Below the pieces are notes generated by a model that was not told where the DNA came from, made no database searches, and saw only the letters and a program-made list of their open reading frames with translations. A program made the position numbers and the translations under genes. Of a DNA stretch of 40,855 nucleotides, positions 18,494 through 26,204 are shown piece by piece. Numbering within the stretch: the stretch's first letter is position 1; every line of letters begins with the position of its first letter. The stretch comes from Chromatiaceae bacterium (lineage in GTDB: Bacteria; Pseudomonadota; Gammaproteobacteria; Chromatiales; Chromatiaceae), in the NCBI GenBank assembly GCA_025458165.1, contig JALOTB010000020.1, forward strand, positions 1 to 40,855. The letters run 5' to 3'.

Positions 18494-18594
18494 GCGGAGC
18501 CGGTTTTCCCTCGAGTCGCTGGCCCCATATTGCGGGCGGTCAACAGGCGCTCGCCAACCCAAGACGGCGCCGCAGGTCATAGTGAGGTCAACCC

Positions 18595-18984
18595 ATGGCA
18601 GATCCCAGCTTGGAGCCCGGCGGCTGCAGCATGCACGAGCCCTACGCGCTGCAGGTGCTCGGCGACCAGATGGAGCCCGAGTTCCCCGACAGGTGCGTCG
18701 TCATCATCGAGCCCACCAACCAGTATCGCAACGGGGTCTATGTCTTTGCCGAGGTCGAAGGTGTGCGCTGGTTCCGTCAGTACCTGCGCGACGAGGAGGG
18801 ACGCGAGTGGCTGATCGCGCTCAACCGCCGCTACCCGGAGATCGACCTCACGGGGCTGGAGTGGAAGGTGCTGGGGGTGATCATCCAGCGCAATATCCGC
18901 CGACAGATCAAGCACTACGACTACGCCAACGAGCCCGCAGCGGTCCCCGTCGTGGCGATCACCGACCTCACGGGACGCGCCTGA
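18595..18984 (+). CDS. S24/LexA-fold protein lacking the catalytic serine
   Basis: 129 residues. The start resembles the peptidase core of LexA/UmuD-type S24 proteins: VLGDQMEPEFPDRCVVIIEP corresponds to the family 'v.GdSM.P...dGd.v.v', but the catalytic Ser is Gln25. The region that normally carries the Lys general base reads EGVRWFRQYL, with no Lys. No N-terminal DNA-binding domain is present. I therefore expect a non-proteolytic protein of S24 fold; its role is unknown. The ATG has GAGG 7 nt upstream. The stop TGA overlaps a CTG that begins the RND adaptor remnant frame. Confidence 0.72.
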   Translation: MADPSLEPGGCSMHEPYALQVLGDQMEPEFPDRCVVIIEPTNQYRNGVYVFAEVEGVRWFRQYLRDEEGREWLIALNRRYPEIDLTGLEWKVLGVIIQRNIRRQIKHYDYANEPAAVPVVAITDLTGRA

Positions 18985-19700
18985 GCACAGGCATCGTCCT
19001 CCCCGCCGCGGCCCTGCTTGCGCTGCTGGCCGCCGGCTGCGGCCCCCAGGATCCCGCGCCGGCCGGGCCGCCCAAGCGCGGCGAGCGCGCACACCTGGTC
19101 GCCGCGGTGGTCGCTGAGCGCGCCCCGGTCGCGGGTCAGCACGAGCGCCCCGGCTCGCTGCGCTTTCGCCGCCTGGTGCGCCTCTTCAGCCAGGAGGAAG
19201 GGCGCGTCACCCGCCTGGATCTGTTCGAGGGCGACCGCGCCGAGGCCGACCAGGTCCTCCTCGAGCTCGACGACGAGCTGCTGTGGGCCGAGGCCGACAA
19301 GGCGATCGCCACCCGCGAGCAGAAGGCCCTCGACTTCCAGCGCCTGCTGGGCTTGCGCACGCGCCAGGCGGTCTCGGAAGACGAGCTCGCCCAGGCCGGA
19401 ACCGCACTCGCCGTCGCCCAGGCCGACGAGCGACTCCTGACCGCCCGCTTGGAGCTGACGCGTGTGCGAGCTCCCTTCGCTGGGGTCATCACCGAACGGC
19501 ACGTCGAGCCAGGCGATTTCGTGGCCCGCAACACCCACCTGCTTACCCTGGCGGACCCCGGCTCCCTGGTCGCCGAGGTCCCGGTGTCCGAGCTGATCCT
19601 GCCCCATCTCGCCCTCGGTGACCCGGTGACCCTGCGCATCGATGCCCTTGGATCGGCGAGCTTTGCCGGGGAGATCCTGCGCATCCACCCGGCGCTCGAT
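18981..19700 (+). pseudogene. RND efflux periplasmic adaptor, 5' remnant
   Basis: The frame begins with a lipoprotein-like leader (LLALLAAGC) and continues as an RND membrane-fusion protein: LVRLFSQEEGRVTRLDLFEG, an alpha-hairpin region, then VRAPFAGVITERHVEPGDFV and PGSLVAEVPVSELILPHLAL. It breaks off after FAGEILRIHPALD, where intact adaptors continue through the beta-barrel and membrane-proximal domains. The only start available at the expected place is CTG, overlapping the previous stop (CTGA). An ancestral ATGA junction with a mutated start is plausible. Past about 19700 the sequence becomes the end of an RND permease in another frame. A chimeric product up to 19940 is formally possible. 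Confidence 0.8.
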
Positions 19701-19953
19701 CTTGGAGGCGGCGCGGCTGCGTCTGCGCCCTATCCTGATGACCACGCTCACCACGGTGGTCGGAATGCTCCCGCTTGCCCTGGCCCTCGGCGAGGGGGCC
19801 GAGATCCTCCAGCCACTCGCGGTGACCATCGTCTCCGGGCTGGGCTTCTCGACCCTGGTCTCGCTGATCCTGCCGATGGTCTACCGGGTGCTGGGGGCAT
19901 CGGAGCAGCCGCGAGCCGCAGCGATGGTGAGCGCCGCTGACAGGACTGGGTGA
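19697..19953 (+). pseudogene. RND efflux permease, 3' remnant
   Basis: In a frame shifted relative to the preceding adaptor, the sequence ILEAARLRLRPILMTTLTTV, then VGMLPLALALGEGAEILQPL and FSTLVSLILPMVYRVL, is the last two membrane helices of an RND (AcrB-type) transporter. The remaining roughly 950 residues are missing. Together with the adaptor remnant this indicates one internal deletion that removed the adaptor 3' part and most of the permease. The fragment has no start of its own. Confidence 0.85.
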
Positions 19954-19974
19954 TGGCGGCGCCACCAACAACGG

Positions 19975-19999
19975 CAACGGGGCCCAGTGGGCCCCGTTG
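19975..19999. terminator. Bidirectional hairpin between convergent genes
   Basis: Perfect 11-bp inverted repeat CAACGGGGCCC/GGGCCCCGTTG with a 3-base AGT loop, located between the end of the permease remnant (plus) and the end of the cytochrome gene (minus). No good T-run follows on either side, so termination would be hairpin-dominated or Rho-assisted. Confidence 0.6.
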
Positions 20000-20025
20000 G
20001 TGACGACAAACCGCGTCGGCCGCGC

Positions 20026-20844
20026 TCAGAAGCTGGGAAACTCCCCCGGCCGGGGCGGCTCGGGGAACTTGGGCATAGGCGGGGGCTCGGGCATGGCCGG
20101 GATCGGAGGCGGCTCGGGCATCGGCGGCCGGACGTAGTTGGGGAAATCGGGGTTGAGCCAGCCGTCCCGGGCGAGCTTTTCCGGCGGAGGCCGCAGCCGC
20201 GCCGTGTAGTCCAGGACCGCCGCCTGGTCGCGCGGCGAGAAGCCCTCGATCTGCTTGACCATCTCGGGGTCCGAGTTCTTCCGCCGCCCGGTGCGGATGG
20301 AGTCGAACTGACGCATCAGATAGAGGAAATGCTGGCCGGCGACCGCGGGCATGTGGTCCGGTTCGTTCCCCCAGCCGTTGTCGCCGTGACACTCGGCGCA
20401 GTTCGCCTGGTAGAGGGCGCGGCCGTGCTCCAGGTCGGTTCCGGGGCCCCAGCCGTTGTGGGGGGTCATGGGGAGCTGCGCCAGATAGGCGGCGACGTCG
20501 GCGATCTGCTGCGGCCCGCCCAGGATGCGCGGAACCGAAAACGGATACATCAGCGGGTTATCCCGGTTGCGCGCCCGCACGTCGGCCAACTGCTTGATGA
20601 TCACGGTGCGCCACTGCCCGGCGATCTGCGGGTAGCTGCCGTCGGGGCTGCCCCAGCCCTCGGGCCGGTGGCAGACCGCACAGGTCAGGTAGGCCTGACG
20701 CCCGTTCTCCAAATTCGGGGTCAGCGCCAGCACCTCCTCATACTCCCTCTGGGCGATCTCCGCCGGGGCCGCCGCCATCAATTGGGCGGCGGCGAGCGTC
20801 GCGGTCAGGCCCGCCAGCACACCGAGCGCCGTCGTCGTCTTCAT
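20026..20844 (-). CDS. Dihaem cytochrome c4-type protein with Pro-rich tail
   Basis: 272 residues from ATG 20844, which has an excellent GGAGG site. A signal peptide (about 1-26) predicts periplasmic export. Two haem c motifs are present, C55-A-V-C-H and C149-A-E-C-H, each in a cytochrome c domain of about 95 residues, as in the c4 family. The C-terminus carries an unusual tail (about 238-272) of repeated PEPPP/PMP units (PPMPEPPPIPAMPEPPPMPK). Such proteins shuttle electrons to terminal oxidases or other periplasmic acceptors. An upstream in-frame start is rejected because it lacks a signal peptide. The gene stands alone. Confidence 0.9.
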   Translation of the reverse strand: MKTTTALGVLAGLTATLAAAQLMAAAPAEIAQREYEEVLALTPNLENGRQAYLTCAVCHRPEGWGSPDGSYPQIAGQWRTVIIKQLADVRARNRDNPLMYPFSVPRILGGPQQIADVAAYLAQLPMTPHNGWGPGTDLEHGRALYQANCAECHGDNGWGNEPDHMPAVAGQHFLYLMRQFDSIRTGRRKNSDPEMVKQIEGFSPRDQAAVLDYTARLRPPPEKLARDGWLNPDFPNYVRPPMPEPPPIPAMPEPPPMPKFPEPPRPGEFPSF

Positions 20845-21096
20845 CTCCACCTCCAGTGCTTCGGCTGGTCTGCGCCCATGCAGCCATAACCTGTTATTCG
20901 AGATCCGCCGCAAGCCGCCTGACGCGACTTGCGACGGCAGGGTAGTCGCACGCCGAGAGCCTTTGCAACCCACCGCCGCGCTGGGAAAGCACCGGCAGTC
21001 CCGGGCCGCTTCGGGCGTCGTCGGCGAAACACGGAGGTGCCCGCAGGCCCGTCGACCGACGAGCCCCGCCGGCGACAGCGAACCGTCGAGCGCCGA

Positions 21097-21561
21097 TCAA
21101 TCCGTACCGAGCTTGTCGGCGACGTTGGCGTGAAAGATCGCCTTGTGCACGTCACCGAGGCTCAGCATGCCGACCAAGCGACCGCTCTCCGCCACCGGTA
21201 TGCGCCGAAACCGGTTGCGCACCATGATCGTGGCCGCCCGCAGGACATGCATGTCGGGTGGCACGGCGATCGGGTTGCGCGTCATGAGCTCCGAGACGCG
21301 CATGGCGAGCACGTCCTTATAGTTCCCCATTTCGCGATCGAGATCGACGTTCGCGATGCCGTCCGTCATCAAGCGCTCGATCTTAGGGAACAGGCCATGA
21401 AGCACGTCCTTTTCCGCGATGATCCCGACCAACTGGTTGTCGTCCTCCACCACGGGGAGACCGTGGAAGCGATAGAGGCACATCAAGGAGGCCACCTCCA
21501 TCACCTTCGTATCGGGGGTGACCGAGCGCACCGAGGCGCTCATGACATCGCGGACTTGCAT
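21097..21561 (-). CDS. Tandem CBS-domain protein
   Basis: 154 residues from ATG 21561 with a GGAGG site. Two CBS motifs: DVMSASVRSVTPDTKVMEVA with FHGLPVVEDDNQLVGIIAEK, and ELMTRNPIAVPPDMHVLRAA with FRRIPVAESGRLVGMLSLGD. This is a stand-alone CBS pair (Bateman module) that usually binds adenine nucleotides. Its partner protein cannot be seen in the neighbourhood. A longer frame reaching 21723 would read through repeat sequence and is rejected. It is cytoplasmic. Confidence 0.9.
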   Translation of the reverse strand: MQVRDVMSASVRSVTPDTKVMEVASLMCLYRFHGLPVVEDDNQLVGIIAEKDVLHGLFPKIERLMTDGIANVDLDREMGNYKDVLAMRVSELMTRNPIAVPPDMHVLRAATIMVRNRFRRIPVAESGRLVGMLSLGDVHKAIFHANVADKLGTD

Positions 21562-21666
21562 GGTGGTTGCCTCCGGAGCTTGGGTGGGCGGGGGTCCGAG
21601 GGGTCTTGCGGACGCGCAGCACGGTTGGCGGGATACTAAATGGCGCAATGGGAAATTGAAACTTAA

Positions 21667-21816
21667 GGAAACGCAGATCAATTCAGCGTCTCCCGCGGCA
21701 CAGGGATATGCCGCCGTTTTCAAGAGCCCAAGCGCTCGAAAACCAGGCGGTCCGAGAGTCGCGCCTCGCGGACCGGGTGCCGATTTTGGCCAGGATGGCC
21801 AATCATCAGCGACTCC
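21667..21816. repeat. Dispersed MITE-like repeat, copy 1
   Basis: 150 bp bounded by imperfect terminal inverted repeats (GGAAACGCAGAT at the left; ATCAGCGACTCC at the right, which is GGAGTCGCTGAT on the other strand). It matches the element at 29071-29222 in its ends and at internal landmarks (ATTCAGCGT, GCCGCCG-TTTC, GTGCCGAT, TGGCCAA). No transposase is encoded. Confidence 0.55.
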
Positions 21817-21820
21817 CTAG

Positions 21821-21846
21821 GCAAACGCTGATCCATTCAGCGTTTC
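21821..21846. repeat. Partial repeat end with palindromic core
   Basis: AAACGCTGATCCATTCAGCG plus TTT is nearly palindromic and equals the left end of the dispersed repeat, placed 4 bp after copy 1. It looks like the start of another decayed copy. Confidence 0.5.
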
Positions 21847-22084
21847 CTCAAGACAACGGCGTGCGGATACAGCGCCCGCGACTGGCGGAGCCCGCGTGTC
21901 TTGAGGGGGCCGCTGCCCGAGCGGCACCACATGCGGCTGCTCATGACCGATCCCCACGCGACTCCAACACCAGCAACCTCGCCGCTCCTGCCCCGGCAGC
22001 GGAGCGGGCCGAGCATCCACGACCCAACAGCCGGCCCCGCTTCGCCGGGCGCGAGCCCGCCCGCAACAAGACGCCCAGCTTAGG

Positions 22085-22470
22085 CTCGAGCCGCGCGAGG
22101 ACGAGCTCGTCAGCCTGGTCGAAAACCGCCTGCCCGGAATGCGCCCGCTCGAGCGCAATAGGCCCTCAGGTCCGCCCCGACTACGTGGTCGTGGTCAGCG
22201 TCTTGGGGTCCCGCGCCGGAGACACCAGGCGCATCGAGTACCTCGCCGTCCTGCGCAACGACGGCACCAGCATGATTCGGCCGCAAGCGACGCTGTACCT
22301 GTCCCACGAGTACGGTCGGCAGGGCGGCGAGGGGCGGCTCGTCAGGATTGACGCACCAGTGACGTCCTAACCGTAAGGAGCCCCGTCCCGAGAAATCCGC
22401 TCCTGCTACGAGCCCCTCGCCGTCAAGCGCGGCGCGGCGCCGGTCGACTTCCTCGTCCGAATCGACTGAC
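22085..22470 (+). pseudogene. Possible decayed coding sequence of unknown function
   Basis: Protein-like segments occur in different frames: REDELVSLVENRLPGMRPLE, then DYVVVVSVLGSRAGDTRRIE and RRIEYLAVLRNDGTSMI ending at a TAA near 22370, then YEPLAVKRGAAPVDFLVRID ending at 22470. The succession of good segments across frames suggests a frameshifted gene relic. I recognise no family, and chance open frames in GC-rich DNA could also explain it. Confidence 0.25.
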
Positions 22471-22542
22471 TACCCTCCCCCACCGCCGGGGCGCACTCAC
22501 GCCCCTTGGCGCTATCCGCCGGCTAACGCCGGCCTGCCAGTT

Positions 22543-22551
22543 TTGTCCACA
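22543..22551 (+). promoter_or_regulatory. DnaA-box-like site (one mismatch)
   Basis: TTGTCCACA differs from the TTATNCACA consensus at one position. It lies 78 bp upstream of the perfect box at 22621. Confidence 0.35.
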
Positions 22552-22620
22552 ACGTCAACGGCGCGAGCGCCCGCTCGGCGCTGGCGTTCAACCGCGCGTC
22601 GTGACCTCGGCGAGGGGGTG

Positions 22621-22629
22621 TTATCCACA
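22621..22629 (+). promoter_or_regulatory. DnaA box upstream of nrdA
   Basis: TTATCCACA is a perfect high-affinity DnaA box, 57 bp upstream of the -35 element of the nrdA promoter. DnaA is known to bind and regulate the Escherichia coli nrdAB promoter, so the same link between replication initiation and dNTP supply is likely here. Confidence 0.6.
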
Positions 22630-22669
22630 GCTTGTACACCGCTACTCCTCAGATTCCTGACGAGGTTGA

Positions 22670-22685
22670 GCACAACATCTAGTGG
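22670..22685 (+). promoter_or_regulatory. NrdR box 1
   Basis: GCACAACATCTAGTGG matches the NrdR consensus acaCwAtATaTwGtgt at about 12 of 16 positions, including the C..A.AT.T.G core. It abuts the -35 element and sits exactly 32 bp from box 2, the usual three-turn NrdR spacing. Confidence 0.7.
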
Positions 22686-22715
22686 TTGACAGCCCAGACT
22701 TCGCATAGATATTGT
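22686..22715 (+). promoter_or_regulatory. nrdA promoter
   Basis: A perfect -35 TTGACA (22686-22691) is followed after 18 bp by TATTGT (22710-22715) as a -10 candidate. The -10 lies inside NrdR box 2, so NrdR binding would block RNA polymerase. Confidence 0.6.
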
Positions 22716-22717
22716 GC
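22702..22717 (+). promoter_or_regulatory. NrdR box 2
   Basis: CGCATAGATATTGTGC matches the NrdR consensus at about 10 of 16 positions, with the right half ATATTGTG strongest. It overlaps the -10 region and is 32 bp downstream of box 1. No nrdR gene is in the window. Confidence 0.6.
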
Positions 22718-22801
22718 ATGGCACGCGCCGTACCGTCCCACGCCGTCTGTGGGGAGATCCCTGAAAAAAACCATCGGGCTGGATCAGCCACAGGAGGAAT
22801 C

Positions 22802-25705
22802 ATGTCCGTCGAAGCGCCGTCCGCCACCACCCCGGATCACCTGGCCGTGCCCCCCGCCGCCGCGCGCCGGGAGGCCCCCTCGGAGCCCATCCCCCACGCC
22901 CCCGGACAGCTTCAGGTGATCCGCCGCAACGGCAAGGTCACCCACTTCGACGCCAACAAGATCATGGTCGCGATGACCAAGGCGTTCCTGGCCGTGGAAG
23001 GCGGGAGCGCCGCCGCCTCCAGCCGCATCCACGATCGCGTGCGCGAGCTCACCGAGCAGGTCGTGAGCGCGCTGACCCGCCGCCTGCCGGGCGGCGGTAC
23101 GGTGCACATCGAGGACATCCAGGACCAGGTCGAGCTGGCCCTGATGCGCGCGGGCGAGCACAAGGTCGCGCGCGACTACGTCCTCTACCGCGAGGAGCGC
23201 GCCCGCGAGCGGGCCCTCAAGGCGGCGGCGACCCCCCGAGAGGAGCCGGGGATCCATGTCACCCACCCGGACGGCAGCACCCGCCCGCTGGACGTCGAGC
23301 GCCTGCGCCGGCTGGTGGCTGAGGCCTGCCGCGGGATGGACGCGGTGGATCCCGAGGCGATCCTGACCGACACCTGCCGCAACCTCTTCGACGGCGTGAA
23401 GGCCGCCGACGTCGGCCAGGCCCTGGTGATGAGCGCGCGGGCGATGATCGAGCGCGAGCCCGAGTACAGCCAGGTCGCCGCCCGGCTACTACTCGACCTG
23501 CTGCGGCGCGAGGCCCTCGGCTTCCTCGGGATGGAGGCCGGGGTCGACACCCAGGCCGATCTCGCCGAGCGCTACGCCGACTATTTCGCGGCCTACATCA
23601 AGCGCGCCGGGGATCTCGAGCTCCTCGACCGCCGCCTCGGCCAGTTCGATCTCACCCGGCTGGGTGCCGCGATCAGGCCCGAGCGCGACCTGCAGTTCAC
23701 CTATCTCGGGCTACAGACCCTCTACGACCGCTACTTCATCCACAGCGCCGAGGGCGTTCGTTTCGAGCTGCCCCAGGCCTTCTTCATGCGCGTCGCCATG
23801 GGCCTCGCGATCAACGAGATCGACCGCGAGGAGCGCGCGATCGAGTTCTACCAGCTCCTCTCCAGCTTCGATTTCATGAGCTCGACGCCGACGCTGTTCA
23901 ACAGCGGCACGCTTCGCCCGCAGTTGAGCTCCTGCTACCTCACCACCGTCCCGGACGACCTCGACGGCATCTACGGCGCGATCAGGGACAACGCCCTGCT
24001 CTCCAAATTCGCCGGCGGCCTCGGCAACGACTGGACCCGCGTGCGCGGCATGGGCGCCCACATCAAGGGCACCAACGGCAAGAGCCAGGGGGTCGTCCCC
24101 TTCCTCAAGGTGGCGAATGACACGGCAGTAGCCGTGAATCAGGGCGGAAAAAGAAAGGGCGCGGTCTGCGCCTATCTGGAGACCTGGCACATCGACATCG
24201 AGGAGTTTCTGGATCTGCGCAAGAACACCGGCGACGACCGCCGCCGCACCCACGACATGAACACCGCCAACTGGGTGCCGGACCTCTTCATGAAGCGCGT
24301 CGCCGAGAACGGCGACTGGACGCTCTTCTCACCTGACGAGACCCCGGACCTGCATGACCTCACCGGCCAGGCGTTCGAGGCCGCCTACACCGCCTACGAG
24401 GAGCGCGCCAGCCGCGGCGGGCTGAAGGTCCACAAGACCGTCAAGGCCGTGGACCTCTGGCGCAAGATGCTCGCCATGCTGTTCGAGACCGGGCATCCCT
24501 GGATCGCCTTCAAGGACCCCTGCAACCTGCGCTATACGAACCCGCACATGGGCGTGGTGCACAGCTCCAATCTCTGCACCGAGATCACCCTGCATACCAA
24601 TGACCAGGAGATCGCCGTGTGCAACCTGGGCTCGGTGAACCTCGCCGCCCATGTCGGCCCCGACGGCATCGATCACCAGAAGCTCCAGAAGACCGTGTCC
24701 ACCGCCATGCGGATGCTGGACAACGTGATCGACTACAACTTCTACAACGTCCCGCAGGCGCGCAAGTCCAATCTGCGTCATCGACCGGTTGGCTTGGGGA
24801 TCATGGGCTTCCAGGACGCCCTCTATCAGCTCCGTATCCCCTATGCGAGCGACGAGGCGGTGCAGTTCGCCGATACCTCCATGGAGGCGGTCTCCTATTA
24901 CGCCATCCGCGCCTCGACCGATCTCGCCGAGGAGCGCGGGCGCTATTCGAGCTTCGAGGGCTCGCTATGGAGCCAGGGCGTGCTCCCGATCGACTCCATC
25001 GCCAGGCTCGAGGAGGGCCGCGGCGGTTATCTTCAGATGGACCGCAGCAGCACGCTCGACTGGGACGGGCTGCGCGAACGCGTCAAGCGCGTCGGCATGC
25101 GCAACTCCAACTGCATGGCGATCGCGCCGACCGCGACCATCTCCAACATCGCCGGGGTGAGCCAGTCGATCGAGCCCACCTATCAGAACCTCTTCGTCAA
25201 ATCCAATCTCTCCGGGGAGTTCACCGTGGTGAACCCCTATCTGGTCAAAGACCTGAAGGATCAGGACCTGTGGGATGCGGTCATGGTCAACGACTTGAAA
25301 TACTACGACGGCTCGGTGCAGGCCATCGACCGCATCCCCCAGGGGCTCAAGGAGCTCTACGCCACCGCCTTCGAGATCGACCCGCGCTGGCTGGTCGAGG
25401 CCGGCTCGCGCCGCCAGAAGTGGCTCGACCAGGCCCAGAGCCTGAACCTCTACATGAGCGAGCCGAACGGAAAGAAGCTCGACAACCTCTACAAGCTCGC
25501 CTGGGTGCGCGGGCTGAAGACCACCTATTACCTCCGCTCCATGGGCGCGACCCACGTCGAGAAGTCGACCATGGCCGATGCCTCGCGCGCCAACCGCCTG
25601 AGCGCCGTTGGCGGGAATTACCTCACGCTCAAGACCAAGGGCAATGGCTCGGGCGAGGTCAAGGCCTGCTCGATTCTGGATCCCGAGTGTGAGGCGTGTC
25701 AGTAG
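22802..25705 (+). CDS. nrdA: NrdA, class Ia ribonucleotide reductase large subunit
   Basis: 967 residues from ATG 22802, preceded by AGGAGG. Two N-terminal ATP-cone regions: cone 1 (about 36-135) has an intact VIRRNGKVTHFDANKI; cone 2 (about 150-238) reads VTHPDGSTRPLDVERLRR and looks degenerate. The barrel keeps the redox Cys (SSCYLTTVPDD), the thiyl-radical site NLCTEI, the second redox Cys in AVCNLGSVN, and the PTATISN phosphate loop. The C-terminal shuttle pair is CEAC at 963-966. It reduces ribonucleoside diphosphates together with NrdB. The upstream region shows NrdR boxes and a DnaA box. A longer in-frame start at 22712 lies in the promoter and is rejected. Confidence 0.96.
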   Translation: MSVEAPSATTPDHLAVPPAAARREAPSEPIPHAPGQLQVIRRNGKVTHFDANKIMVAMTKAFLAVEGGSAAASSRIHDRVRELTEQVVSALTRRLPGGGTVHIEDIQDQVELALMRAGEHKVARDYVLYREERARERALKAAATPREEPGIHVTHPDGSTRPLDVERLRRLVAEACRGMDAVDPEAILTDTCRNLFDGVKAADVGQALVMSARAMIEREPEYSQVAARLLLDLLRREALGFLGMEAGVDTQADLAERYADYFAAYIKRAGDLELLDRRLGQFDLTRLGAAIRPERDLQFTYLGLQTLYDRYFIHSAEGVRFELPQAFFMRVAMGLAINEIDREERAIEFYQLLSSFDFMSSTPTLFNSGTLRPQLSSCYLTTVPDDLDGIYGAIRDNALLSKFAGGLGNDWTRVRGMGAHIKGTNGKSQGVVPFLKVANDTAVAVNQGGKRKGAVCAYLETWHIDIEEFLDLRKNTGDDRRRTHDMNTANWVPDLFMKRVAENGDWTLFSPDETPDLHDLTGQAFEAAYTAYEERASRGGLKVHKTVKAVDLWRKMLAMLFETGHPWIAFKDPCNLRYTNPHMGVVHSSNLCTEITLHTNDQEIAVCNLGSVNLAAHVGPDGIDHQKLQKTVSTAMRMLDNVIDYNFYNVPQARKSNLRHRPVGLGIMGFQDALYQLRIPYASDEAVQFADTSMEAVSYYAIRASTDLAEERGRYSSFEGSLWSQGVLPIDSIARLEEGRGGYLQMDRSSTLDWDGLRERVKRVGMRNSNCMAIAPTATISNIAGVSQSIEPTYQNLFVKSNLSGEFTVVNPYLVKDLKDQDLWDAVMVNDLKYYDGSVQAIDRIPQGLKELYATAFEIDPRWLVEAGSRRQKWLDQAQSLNLYMSEPNGKKLDNLYKLAWVRGLKTTYYLRSMGATHVEKSTMADASRANRLSAVGGNYLTLKTKGNGSGEVKACSILDPECEACQ

Positions 25706-25779
25706 GATGTGGTGAGCTTGCGAACCGCATCAATCGATACCCGCGGATTGCGGAATGAGACAACAAAGGGGGGATCAAA

Positions 25780-26154
25780 ATGACAGACTCGTTGTATGCC
25801 TTCATTCAGGGCTATGACCAGGCGCCGCAAAGCGACTGGTTCCGCCATTGCCGCGAGGCGGAGAAGCCCTTCGTGGTGATTCGCCCGCAGCCGGACTCGG
25901 CCGATGTGCTCTGGGACTACGTCACCCTGCCGCCCTGCTGCGACCGCATCCTGGCCGAGCGCTTGGAGGAGATCGAGGAGCAGGCGATCTCGATCTTCGA
26001 GGAGTACGCGACCGAGCGCTCCGGGTATCGGGTGAGCCCCACGCTGATCTCATTCACCGGCCTTCCGGCTGACACCGCCGAGCTGGCGGCCACCGACCTT
26101 TACCGGCTGATTGAGGGCGTGGTGAACGCCCCTGCCTCCGCCGCCCTCCAATAG
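25780..26154 (+). CDS. Unknown 124-aa protein encoded between nrdA and nrdB
   Basis: I do not recognise a family. The ATG has a strong GGGGGG/GGGGATC site. Visible features: an aromatic N-terminus ([20 protein letters not shown]), a [20 protein letters not shown] strand-rich section, a Cys pair in LPPCCDR, then a charged helix ([20 protein letters not shown]). There is no signal peptide or membrane segment. It lies 74 bp after nrdA and 50 bp before nrdB on the same strand, so it should be co-expressed with the reductase. A role with RNR (assembly, radical maintenance, regulation) is only a guess from position. Confidence 0.8.
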   Translation: MTDSLYAFIQGYDQAPQSDWFRHCREAEKPFVVIRPQPDSADVLWDYVTLPPCCDRILAERLEEIEEQAISIFEEYATERSGYRVSPTLISFTGLPADTAELAATDLYRLIEGVVNAPASAALQ

Positions 26155-26204
26155 GACAAGAACGGCCGACGAGCCGCCACCCCAAGCCACTCGGAGATCC
26201 AAGC

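Larger units (their letters stand above)
21562..22801. other. 1.2-kb region without an intact gene
   Basis: Contains a MITE-like repeat (21667-21816) and a second partial copy, a stretch that looks like a decayed coding sequence (about 22085-22470), a small GCCGGC-TAAC-GCCGGC hairpin near 22515-22530, and the nrdA regulatory region (about 22540-22801). The long open frame at 21708-22370 shifts character along its length and is not a convincing gene. Confidence 0.5.

Noticed and set aside
20845..20973. Upstream start for the cytochrome c4 gene
   Set aside because: It would add 43 residues before the signal peptide; the ATG at 20844 has a strong ribosome site and is followed by a good signal sequence.
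21708..22370. 220-codon plus-strand open frame
   Set aside because: It begins inside the repeat and is low-complexity for its first two thirds; only the last part is protein-like, so I list it as a possible relic instead.
22540..22640. Possible replication origin because of DnaA boxes
   Set aside because: Only one perfect box, no AT-rich unwinding region and no dnaA/dnaN nearby; the sites fit nrd promoter control better.
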